Below are positions 24,480 to 34,591 of a stretch of 64,000 nucleotides of DNA, piece by piece; position 1 is the stretch's first letter; every line of letters begins with the position of its first letter. The position numbers and the translations under genes are program-made. Below the pieces are notes generated by a model. The model saw only the letters and a program-made list of their open reading frames with translations. It searched no databases and was not told the origin of the DNA. This stretch comes from Rhipidocladum racemiflorum. Lineage: Eukaryota; Streptophyta; Magnoliopsida; Poales; Poaceae. Location of the stretch: the NCBI GenBank assembly GCA_036346355.1, contig JAYEVF010000042.1, forward strand, positions 1 through 64,000, in the 5' to 3' direction.

Positions 24480-25084
24480 CTTCTATCTTTGATTGTCCTA
24501 TGCTTTATTAACCATCAATGACCATCTCTAATAGGCGTAGCTTGAAATTCCACTTTCCTTCCACACGGGCTCTCAAGCGAGATAATCCTTAGCCCACAAT
24601 CTAGCACGACTTTGTGCTTGGATAACCAATCCATTCCCAAAATAACATCTAAGTGCAGGTTTCCAATATAATAAGGTTAGCTAGGAACTCTATCCCATCT
24701 ATTAATATTCTTACCCCGGAACATCCTACTTTCGTTCGGAGTTCGGAACCAGGGGTTTGAACTAAAAGCATGCATTTAAGCCTTGCAATCCCCAAATCAT
24801 TTTTAGTAGAAAAGCTTTGAGAAACAAGCGAATCACGAACTCGAGTCAAATAAAGCGTGCGAGTCTTGAGTTGACAAGTAACTTATCGATCTGACGTCAG
24901 TGGCATTAAAGTGCATCTGCGGTGACATGGTTGACTCGGCCTCTCTCACCCGCAGTGCAGGGTGTTGCTCCTGGTGTCTTTGTCCTTGATTTGCTCCTGG
25001 TCTTTGGCGTCTGGCTGGTGTGGATCCCAGTTGAAGCGGCCCGGGGTCACTCCTGCTTTGTCTTCTTAGAACAGCTGTTGGCAA
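24480..25084 (-). pseudogene. A protease (broken)
   Basis: Fragments match the retropepsin region: the frame ending at 24833 reads HALFDS, then a Ser where the active-site Gly of Asp-Ser-Gly is expected. The next frame (24649-24849) begins with DSLVSQSF and has VLIDG-like and EFLANLIIL stretches. B2 carries the same region. Two or more indels break it. Confidence 0.6.
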
Positions 25085-26066
25085 AGTGTCTGGCTCGTTG
25101 CATTGTAGCGGCGTCTCACATCCCCTGTTATTTGCACGAGCGGCGTTTACGGGGGCTGAGATACGATAGTTACGATTGGCGGGTCTTGGTGCTAGTAGCG
25201 GTGTCCTTGTAGCATTCTGCGGTGGAATCTGAAAAAGCGATTTGGCGCAACCCTCAAATGTTCTTTGCGCTCACTGGCGCGATCCCTGTTTGTTGCATCC
25301 TGCGCTTCTGTTCTCATCCGGTTCCTTGCGCTTGTCCTCAAGAATAGCGCCTTATTCACAAGCTCACGAAAATCTGGAAAGGTGTGGGTGATCAGTCCCA
25401 CCTCTGATCCTGAGTTAAGTCCCTTCATAAAAGCGAGGCTATGCGGCCTTATGCTCTGTTGCTACGTCTTGGTGCGTAGCGAGCAAGGCTGTGTGAACTT
25501 GTTCGGAGTATTCGACCACCGGCTGATTACCTTGCTTGATGCTCTGAACTCTTCCTTCTTAAGGTCCATTATTCCTTCGAGGCACGTGATCTTGACAAAA
25601 TGCATTGTAAACTCCTCTAAGTGATATCACGAGGGTTCTCTGCGTAGCACGAAGTTCTCCCACCTCTCGTATTTGTCCCTTCCAAGCGATGAGAAGCGTA
25701 GAGTACCTTCTCATTTCCCATGCATTGAGAAATGTGTAGCTTCCTCTCAATTGACCTTAACTTGAGTCCATCGGCCTCCAGCAGGTTAGCATTCCCGAGA
25801 GAAAGTGGGTGGATGAGTCCTCATGAACTCTGGCAGTCTTGAATTACAGCGTTGTTCTGATTAACTTGGTTGCGGTAGCTGGCGATGACTTCTTGCATCT
25901 GCTGCATCATAGCATGCATCAACTGGGTTTGAGCAGCAAGAAAAGCTCCAAAGTTCTGCATGTCAACTGGCGGTGCTAGGTGGGGTGCAGGTGCTCCATC
26001 ATTGGGGTTTCCAGCTGGGCGAGAACCACTTCCATTTCCTCCAAGGTTTCCGTGGGTGTTCACCAT
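25085..26066 (-). pseudogene. A gag (broken)
   Basis: The likely start is ATG at 26066 (MVNTHGNLGGNGSG), giving an 81-residue frame with a Gln/Met-rich helix (QTQLMHAMMQQMQEV) that hits a stop at 25821. Capsid-like pieces follow in other frames (25559-25750). The C-terminal block MKGLNSGSEVGLITHTFPDF is at 25192-25428. The zinc knuckle region near 25095-25130 has lost one base, so only part of the CCHC pattern is readable. Confidence 0.75.
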
Positions 26067-26322
26067 CTGTCGGTTGGTCCAAGGTTTCAGAGATGAGAGG
26101 TAATAGGAGTAGACAAGTAATAGGGAAACTTATGCGGGGGAAAAGTGTAACTCAACATCCAACTTTATTATTAATAATAACTTGGTATGGTCGCTTACAA
26201 TGCCTAATGGCCTTGCAACACATACTGCACACTCAGCAAACAATAAAAATCCAATTCCTCTAAGGGTGACTCTTATTCTATAACGCGACTCAACGAAGGA
26301 GTCTCAACCTCAACACCTACGC

Positions 26323-27087
26323 TCACTCGTCGAGAAAACCTCCACTGCCTCCTTGCGGCGGGTGCGATGGCATAGGCGCGAAACAATCGCCATGCCCTTC
26401 AACTGCAGCTGTGGTTGATGACGCGGTGTCCTCCTCTGGCTCTGGATCTGGCTGTTGCTGTGGCGTGGGTGTAGGTGGCGCCTCTTCTGGTTCCTCCTTT
26501 GGGTCTGGGGCTTCCAACTCCAACACTGGATCGGGGCCCTGTCCATACAATACGGTCTCCAACTCTGCGATCCTTTCCGCAGCATAGGCGACGTACTCAC
26601 GAACATTCTCCAAATGCTTTTTCTCTTCCTCAACCTGCTCGCGAGCCTTTTTCAACTCTTGAACTGTGTCATCAATCAGCTCCTCCTGAGCGGCGACGAA
26701 TCTGGCTAAGTGAGTGACGGTAGCATCCTCATCCTCTATCGGCTTTCGCTGGGCTCTGCTGTCTCGGCGTGGGTGATGACGAAACACTGTTCCTTCCAGC
26801 TCCCTGGAGTAAGTGCGAGCGATCTGCTGCATTGCTCGACGCGACACCTCCTGGATTCCCATCTCAAAGGTAGACCTCCTGGCGGTGAAGTGAAAAGGGC
26901 GACTGAACTTCGTCTTCTCTAGGGCATACACTGTGATCTTGACGTCCCATCCTATGACCAGTCCTGCCTGCACGAGTGTAGTCCCTCGGTAGAGCGGCCT
27001 CTCGAAACCTCCAAGAAACTGAAGCATACGCCACAACTCGGCAGCATAGCCTCCTTCACGCTCGGCATAGTTGTTCTTCATCATCAT
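26323..27087 (-). CDS. A extra ORF between leader and gag, function unknown
   Basis: A single uninterrupted frame of 254 residues on the element's sense strand, starting at 27087, about 195 bp after the primer site and ending about 255 bp before the gag start. I do not recognise its family. Residues about 20-100 form a globular-looking part (ELWRMLQFLGGFERPLYRG, then WDVKITVYALEKTKF and a Phe/Arg-rich segment). Residues about 120-185 are highly charged and likely coiled coil (ELKKAREQVEEEKKHLENVR). The tail is Pro/Glu-rich and acidic, ending GGSGGFLDE. No zinc motif or catalytic triad is visible. Decayed copies occur at the same place in B1 and B2. It may be an accessory protein of the element, but this is inference from position and conservation only. 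Confidence 0.7.
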   Translation of the reverse strand: MMMKNNYAEREGGYAAELWRMLQFLGGFERPLYRGTTLVQAGLVIGWDVKITVYALEKTKFSRPFHFTARRSTFEMGIQEVSRRAMQQIARTYSRELEGTVFRHHPRRDSRAQRKPIEDEDATVTHLARFVAAQEELIDDTVQELKKAREQVEEEKKHLENVREYVAYAAERIAELETVLYGQGPDPVLELEAPDPKEEPEEAPPTPTPQQQPDPEPEEDTASSTTAAVEGHGDCFAPMPSHPPQGGSGGFLDE

Positions 27088-27283
27088 CTGTCAGAAGACA
27101 CTCGCGTAAGAATGCAATATTTTAAAATCAACTTGGAAGAGAAAAGAACTCAGCAAGGGGTATGAACAAGAAAGAAGGGGATGAGTCGAGAATTCATTCA
27201 TTATCTTGTCAAATTTTAACTTTAGAAAATAGATTTTATCCTCACTACGACCATTCTAACTATGGGTGAGCCTACAGTCAATA

Positions 27284-27297
27284 TGGCTCTGATACCA
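27284..27297 (-). other. A primer-binding site
   Basis: The minus strand reads TGGTATCAGAGCCA, complementary to the 3' end of plant initiator tRNA-Met. It starts four bases from the LTR edge (27302). Confidence 0.9.
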
Positions 27298-27301
27298 CCT
27301 C

Positions 27302-30300
27302 TGTCGGGACCCGAATTTGCAAATCCGGACCCTCTGTGTATTCAGCACTAGTCCAGGAACGCGCTAGTGCACACAGTCTCAACGTTGGTAAATATCACAA
27401 TCATACCACTCGATACTAGTAAAGTACATAAAATAGCTAACAAAAAGGGGTTGCTTGGCCTTAGGGTCAAGTTACAAATATACGCCACGTAGGGCCAAAC
27501 TTATTAAAAGGGAAATAACTGCAGCGAAAAATAAGATAACTTCGTGGCGCCATCCAGTATACCACAGGCAACTGACTGGGCTCGCTCCCTAGTTAGTCGG
27601 TTCTTCCGGGAGCTCCTCCTCCAAAGCTGGTGTAGACTCCTCTTCAACTGGTGTTGTATTGTGGCAAGGGTGAGTACTTGCTACTCAGCAAGTCATGCAC
27701 AGAATGCAAACTAATATACTACATGCATGGCTTAGTACAAAGGAACAGCTCAATGTATATTCGCAGTAAATCAGCATTTGACAAGTAGCATAAGTAGATT
27801 CGAAAGCAGTAGAAACAAGTATAAGAATCAATCACTGTTCCAGAAGTTTAATAAACATCTTTTCCAAACCTAATCCATATTTCCATCAACATCATTATTA
27901 AACCAAACCCAACCTTTCAAGTCCAAGTTATTTTCAAGAAAGTCTAACCCTTGACTGTAATTCCCGAGCGATGTCCAATACCGCGGACACGGCTATTCGA
28001 ATAGATTTTACACTCTGCAGAGGTTATGCACTTTACCCACAAGATACAGCCAAACACCACAAAGGCGATTGTCCGTAACAAAGTCTTTCGGAAACTTCTA
28101 TCAGCACAAGTGGGCCTCCCCGGTTATTGCACACTAACCCTTCCCTTAGCGAAGGCGAAGTTTAGGCCAATTAACCGTTAGATGGAGTACCTGGCGCGAC
28201 CCGATGCGCTCCGTACAACTTTCACAAAAGGTGTAGTTGACACCCCGAGGTCCCACAGGTACGTTATTAGCAACTTAATCAACTAGGTCCGTCCCATTAC
28301 AGACATGTGGTTGCACGATTGACTCAGTTCAAAGGCTTGCAAGGTTAAGTCCTTAGGTTGACCAGGGCAAGACTACCCAAAGAACCAAATCAACGTTCCC
28401 GGTGCCACAACTGGCCCACCCGATCAATCTTGCCACATGCCCCGGTCGAAAACTATTTATCAAACCCCCAGTTGATTACCATGCACCACGTGCCATCAAC
28501 AATCACAACACATGATACTTTTTCAAAATAGGTTCAATATCTCATTAAGTCAATATTAGCATTTGATTGTCCAAAACATTTCACGTGGCAAGGCTAAGCA
28601 TACTACATCGGTCTAACTACCCATGTTGGCAATCTAATAAAGTCCAACTAGTAAACCACAACTAGGGTGACAAGGGTCATGGCACATATGTAATTAATCA
28701 AGGTGTCATACATCAATTTGGCATATATCTAATTTCCCATAATTAAGTAAAGCATTTTCTAATTTAAACTAGCATGCAATAGTTTAAATCAAAACAAGTT
28801 TTAAATTGGGATCAATTGGTCAAAGCACAACTTGCCTTCAAAGAGTACTTGTTCTTGGTCCTGAGCTGGCTCCTGGGTCAACACTTCACCTTCGAAGCCT
28901 TCGGGCACTTCGACGTCTACTCGTAAAGCGTGCAAACAGCAATAAATAAATAAATAGTAGACAAAAAGTGTCTGAACATCCAAATAAAGTTCATAAACAG
29001 AGAGAGCACAATTTTATGAATTTTTAGAAACCGGAATCGTCAAATTCGGAGTTGAAACGCAAAAGTTATAAGCATTTAAATTTTAAAATAATTAATTAAA
29101 TAATATTATAGAGGAAAACTTTGGTCCAAAAATTAAATAAAAATCACCATTAAGTAGATCTCAATTTTGTACAAATTTAGAAATTTGAATCACCCAAATC
29201 GGAGTTAAAATGCAAAAGTTATAAGCGTTTGAAGTTTGAAACAAATTCTGAAATCAATAAATCGAATTAATAAATCATTTTCTTTTTCGGAAATTCATTT
29301 ATTGCGTCAGCAGTGACACGTGGACCAATCAGGAGCTGCCACATCGCCTCAGGTCCATGGACCCGGCGCACGATTGGGCTCGGTCCACCGTGGACCCGGT
29401 CCACGGCTCACGTGTCTCAGCGACAAGTGAGCCTGCCGGTGGCGTCCACGATGGCGTCGGCCTGCGGCTCAGCCGAGTGGGCTGACAAGGGGGCCCCACC
29501 GTGACGTCAGCGGTGACATCATGGTGCGCTTGGCTGGGCCGCTGACACGTGGGCCAGCGTGTCGAGAACACGCACCCACGTCGCGAGGCGTGGCCAGCGG
29601 CCCGACGCGACGATCGGCCTTAGGCCGCGTGGCGTGATCTCGGCCGTTGGTTTGAAAATCAGCGGCCCGAGATCGAATCTAACCTCACGCGTTTGGAAAA
29701 CAACTCGGTCGATCTGGACCGTTCGATCTTGATCGGACGGTCAAGATCCAATCTAAAGAAAACAATGCAGCTAACCCTAACCGTTTGATCTAGATCTAAC
29801 GGCTGAGGATGGATCCAGTGCTATGCGGGTAAGGCTACGTAGCCCAATCTACGCCGTTGGATCTAAATCCAACGGTTGGAAATAGATTTATAGAATTGCA
29901 CGTGGGATCTCAGGTGGGATGGCGTGGCGCGATCTGGACCCTTGGATCTGGATCGGACCGGTGAGTGGAGCTCGAACGACGGCGATGACTTGCGGCGGCG
30001 CTGGCTCACCGGGGATGAGGACGACGACCACGGCAACGGCGACATGGGCGTGCTCCGGCGAAGTGGTTGGTACCTCCCGACGCAGCTTGACCTTGCGGTT
30101 CCGGATCTGACCTCAACGGTGGCGGAAACGGCGCAAAACGCGGCGAGCGCCGCGACCAACTCTGGCGAGCAATTGCGGTGGCTACATGGTGGCAAGCGGC
30201 GTTGTCTAGGGCTCACAGTGCGCCGCGAATTCGGCAACCGCAGCGGTGGTGGCGGCGCATTAAATAGGGCTCTCGGCGTCAGTGGCGCGGAGACGAGGCC

Positions 30301-30881
30301 AGCTCCGTTCTTGCGGCGGAATCCGAAAGGGATTCGGATTGGGTGACGTGGCTCAACGTCAGCCGTTGGATCAAGATCCAACGATGCGGGAGTTTGGGCG
30401 CGGGTCTGGCTCGGGCGAGCTGGTTGGCTCGGTCGGGCTCGGGTTTGGTCGACGTGGCTCAATCGTGTCCGTTGGATCAAGATCCAACGGTTACGCGGGT
30501 TAGGGTTCGGCGACTGGGTTCGACCGAATCAGCTGGCTCGGGTCAAACTCGAGTCTGACTCGGACTCGGGTCCGGTCGGAGGAACAGTACAAACCGGTTA
30601 GGTTTTCCAGCGATTAAATAATCCAAATAAATTCTCAGAAATTCATATAATTCATTAAAAATAGCAAAAGACTCAGAAAAATCCCAGAAATATTCTGGAA
30701 AATATTTTGGGGCATTTTGGACTCAAATAAAATATTTCCAACAAAATTTTATTTGCAAAGTTAAATTCTTTAATTATTTCAAAAGGGAATAAATTCAAAT
30801 AAATTCCAGAAAATTCCAAAAATTCACCAAAGTGCCAAATCACACATGAATTTAACAAAAGCAAAATTTTGGGGTGTTACA
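27302..30881 (-). repeat. A 5' LTR
   Basis: 3580 bp, from TGTCGGGACCCG to GGGGTGTTACA. Seven imperfect palindromes lie at about 29643, 29718, 29779, 29853, 29938, 30362 and 30469; the last has perfect 10-bp arms around two bases. A TATA-like TATTTAAT on the minus strand lies near 30258-30266, between the two groups of palindromes. A 205-residue frame at 29863-30480 is not kept in the other LTR and is probably chance. Confidence 0.93.
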
Positions 30882-33312
30882 TGTTGTAGCCATATTCAAT
30901 TTTTGGAGAAAATTCGGATTTTGGAGGTGTATGGGGGTCTCTCTGTTCTTGGCCCCATGCTCGCGAGCTCGCCGGCGCCCGCCGATTGCGACCCTCGGCC
31001 GTGCATGCCCCACGGCCCCGGTGCCACCCGCCGGCTAGCCTGCGTCACCGCCCATCATCGGCGCCAGCCGTGCCGCTCGCCCGCCCGCCCGCCCGCAGGC
31101 CTTGGCGCCTCATTGCCTCGGGCGCCCTTGCCGCCCGTCTTTGCCAGCTCCCCGCCGCCCTCGGCCGGCCCGCCGCCCGCCCGTCGCCCGCCGTGCGCGA
31201 GCCCGTGCCCGGCCGCCGCCCATCTTGCGCCGCCCGGCCTCGCCGAGCCATCCCCGTCGTCTGAAGCGCCTCAGCCCGACCCTCATGTGGCCGTCAGCCG
31301 GCCGTGATGAACTCTCCTCGCTGGCGCCCATTGCTCCTTGCATCCTCTGTTTTGGCCATGGTTAGAGCAATGGAGAAGGCTTGAGTGGATGACATGATGG
31401 CCCCACATGGCATAGACCCAAACCCATCCAAAATTCAAGAAAAATCAGAAAAGGAATATTCCCTTGTTTTCGATTTTTGAGGATTTTCGATCTTCGGAAG
31501 CTCATATCTTTTCTGTCCGAACTCCGATTGACTCCGTTCAAATTCCTAAATTCATCTAAATTCAATATCTACCTGCCAGTACTACTTTTATAATTTTTGG
31601 ATTTTATTTATTTTTTGGTTATTTATTTGTTGTCTCGTTTTGCGCGTAGCCGAGGAGCCGTCCGAGTCCGGTGACCCCGCCGCCGGACTTCAAGCGTTCG
31701 ACGACCTCGCTGCGACCGAAGGCAAGTCTCCTTGACGCATGTTGACCCTATGTTTACAAATGTGTTTACAAGGTTTTATAAACTTGCATGCTATGTTTGT
31801 CATTGTATGTCAAATATAAGTGAATAATTAATCCGATTTGTAAATACCTCCTTTGTTATTGACACCCATGTTTACTTGTAACCCTAGGACATTTGCTATG
31901 CCATGATTATCTTATATGGTGACCGTTGTTGACTACTACGGTAGAATTGTAGGGCGAAATTGATGAAAATGACCCGTGGGTGGTATTATACAAAAATGAT
32001 GATTTAAAGTGTGATTTGGAAATGATTATAAAGATTTTGGTACTGTTTTTATAAAATAAAAGAAAAGGAAAACTGGTTTGGACTTGGCGGAATGGAATGT
32101 CGGGTGGAGTGCGGATTGAGCACTAGTTGCATTGTGCAAGTGCAGCCCCAAGTCAATTAAGGACCGGCAGCTTATGATTGTCCATTCTAAGCATAGCAGT
32201 ACTACCACATGTCTATAATGAGTACGACCTGGCTAAATAATTTGTAGAAACCTAACTTAGACTCACCAAATGGTGGAATGTGCGTGCCGGATAGAGGCAA
32301 GGCTGTTTTTCTCACACGGCGCAGAGGGGCTTACATGCTTTGGGTGGCTAGAACCCTAACGGCGGTGAAACCTCGGTGGTGGAGTCGGAGTTAAGCGTAT
32401 ACATTGTAAAGGCCTTGTCATGATCTCTCTGCCCGACACACCAAAGGAGTGTGTTAATTGCACGGCATCAAGAGGCGATCATGTCTTGTGGGTAAAGTTG
32501 TACAGCTCTACAGAGTTAAAACTATTCGAATAGCCGTGCCTACGGTCAAGGGCAAAGCAAAGAATGCTTTCATATTGGTAGATTTTGGTTTTGGTTTTAA
32601 AATTACATGGTGCTTTGTTTTGGGATTTGGGAGTGGTTAGAACTCTCGGATGTTTAATGGCAGATTGAGCCAACAAGGTGGAAAGAACCTGTTTTATACC
32701 TTGACGGAAAGAGTCATATGAGATTAAACTTAATCTTTTAAAAGTTGGCAGTTAAAGCCTTTAGATTGGTGATGGTGGATAGAACCTTCACTGAACTATT
32801 AAATAATTCAATTGTTAACATAATTGTTAAAATGTGCTTTATGAAAATTATACTTAGGTATGATTTGTTGAAACTTGGCTTTATGCAAATGAACCGTATT
32901 AAGCCTTCCTTTGGAAAGCCCCACATATACATACTTTCCCCGACTTCTTTGATGCGTTTGTACTCACGTGCTACACATCATGTTATCATCAGTACTACCG
33001 GAGCGCCGTTGAAGACGGTGAGTTCTACCTCGAGGAGTGCGAGGAAGAACGCCTGGAAGACTAGTCGCGTTGCTTGTCGTCTCCTATGGTGTTTTTGGGG
33101 TTCGCTTTTTGTTGTTTTTCTTCATTTATCGTGTCTCCGGTCTCGTGACCGAGTATTGTAATAAGTGTCCATGTGGCCCATACTTTATTATTATGTTACA
33201 ATTTCGTTATGTTCGACAATGACGTATCACTGTTGACTGTGTGTACTAGCTACTGATCTGGAACTAGTACATAAATACACAGGAGATTTCGGATAGCTGA
33301 TCCGGGGTCTTA

Positions 33313-34497
33313 AATCCCAAGTCAAAGATGACATCTTGAGAGAGGCTCATCGCACCCCATACATGGTTCATCCTGGGGAGACCAAGATGTACAGGGATCT
33401 GAAAAAGAACTTTTGGTGGAAAAGGATGAGAGTTGATATCGCCAAGTATGTGGCGTCTTGTGGGATTTGTCAGAAGATAAAGGCTGAACACAAGCGTCCC
33501 GCTGATTTGTTGTAGCCATTGCAGATTCCTGTGTGGCCTTGGGATGACATTTTCATGGATTTCGTGGTTGGCCTACCTCGTACTCCACGAGGGAAAGATG
33601 CAGTTTGGGTTGTGGTGGATCGTCTTAGCAAGTCCGCGCACTTCATTCCTATCCGCACTACCAATTCAGCGAGTGAGTTGGCTCCCATCTATGTGCGGGA
33701 GATTGTGAGACTGCATGGTGTACCCAAGAAGATTGTCTCTGACCAGGGATCACGAAATTTGTCTCAAAATTTTGGGAGAGCTTGCGAGTGCTTTGGGTAC
33801 ACACGCCGCTATGTACCACTTTTCACCCTCGGCCAGATGGGCGATCTGAGTGTACCATTCAGACTTTGGAGGACATGCTCAGGGCATTTGTGATGGCTTG
33901 GAAAGGTAGCTGGGAAGATCATTTGCCTTTGGCAGAATTCGCTTACAATAATAGCTATCATGCCAGCATCCGGGCTGCTCCTTAGGAGGTGTTGTATGGC
34001 GGAAGTGCGGTCGCCGCTTTGTTGGGATGCGATTGGGAGAAAGCGGTCCTTAGACAGTTGGGTTCAGCGGTGTTGATCGCGTGGCGGAGTGCAGCCAGAA
34101 CCTTCTTGCGAGTATCTCCCACCAAGGGTGTGGTGCGTTTTGGCACAAAAGGGAAGCTCAGTCCGAGGTATATTGGACCATTTCCTATCTCATATCGAGT
34201 TGGAAAGTTGGCCTATCGCTTGGAGCTCTGAGTCAATGCGGGGAGTCCATACAGTATTCCATATTTCAATGTTGAGGAAGTACTTGCATGACCCAGAGTT
34301 GGTGGTTCCGTTGGAACCACTAGTGCTTGAGCAGGACCTCACCTTCGAGTCCCGTCCTGTGAAAATTTTGGAGAATTCAGAGCGGGTGATGAAGAATAGG
34401 ACTCTCAAGTTTGTCAAAGTCACTGTGGCATCGGGGCCGAGAGAGCGACTTGGGAGTTGGAGTCTCGCATCTTGCGAGAGGTACCCGAGCTTTTAGC
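33313..34497 (+). pseudogene. E integrase with chromodomain remnant (broken)
   Basis: Continues E pol to the right of F. The HHCC region (EAHRTPYMVHPGETKMYRDL, then CGICQKIK) lies in 33340-33490. A TAG replaces CAG near 33515. The core is open at 33519-33770 (FMDFVVGLPRTP, HGVPKKIVSDQG), then shifted frames carry TIQTLEDMLRAF (33782-33985), the C-terminal domain (34100-34270) and the chromodomain start (FESRPVKILENSERVMK, about 34340-34420). Compared with D (52175-53488) several indels are visible. Confidence 0.83.
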
Positions 34498-34591
34498 CTC
34501 GGGTATGAGATGTGAAACCTAGTTATCTTTTGTTTCTTTGGAGTTGCGTATGGCGTGTCTTGGATTAGAGTCGAATCTGTTGAAGGGAGAA
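34498..34591 (+). other. E 3' untranslated end and polypurine tract
   Basis: A short non-coding stretch after integrase. The purine run TTGAAGGGAGAA (34579-34591) abuts the 3' LTR. D has the longer form with six G residues at 52088-52100 on its own strand. Confidence 0.75.

Larger units (their letters stand above)
18037..30881 (-). mobile_element. Element A: complete-structure Ty3/Gypsy chromovirus
   Basis: A 12.8 kb minus-strand element flanked by the 5-bp duplication TGTTG (18032-18036 and 30882-30886). LTRs of 3558 and 3580 bp enclose 5707 bp of internal DNA with polypurine tract, integrase-chromodomain, RT/RNase H, protease, gag, an extra ORF, and primer-binding site. Domain order protease-RT-RNase H-integrase and the chromodomain place it among chromoviruses (Tekay/Del-like, inferred). 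The LTRs are near identical over long stretches, so insertion was fairly recent, yet pol has stops, frameshifts and a mutated RT catalytic box. Confidence 0.93.
16888..33312 (+). mobile_element. F: solo LTR (plus) interrupted by A
   Basis: Removing A and one TGTTG copy leaves about 3575 bp, starting TGTAACATCC and ending GGGGTCTTA. It is flanked by AATCC (16883-16887 and 33313-33317); at the same place D has a single uninterrupted copy (53460 region). No primer site, gag or pol is present, so this is a solo LTR left by LTR-LTR recombination. Its distal part (32480-32560 and 33240-33312) resembles the reverse complement of the outer LTR sequence of A, so F is a distant relative in opposite orientation. 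Segments: 16888-18036 (AT-rich, with a 17500-17760 GC-richer block) and 30887-33312. Confidence 0.85.

Noticed and set aside
27284..27297. tRNA-Met gene fragment.
   Set aside because: Only the short primer-binding complement next to an LTR is present, with no cloverleaf.
29771..29782. Telomere-like CTAACCCTAACC.
   Set aside because: Only two units, also present in the other LTR of A (20476); part of the LTR, not an interstitial telomere.
29863..30480. A 205-residue open frame in the A 5' LTR in sense direction.
   Set aside because: The 3' LTR does not keep it, and its sequence follows the palindromic repeats; no domain is visible.
30846..31307. A 153-residue Pro/Ala/Arg-rich frame.
   Set aside because: It crosses the A-F boundary and arises from the GC-rich island of F.
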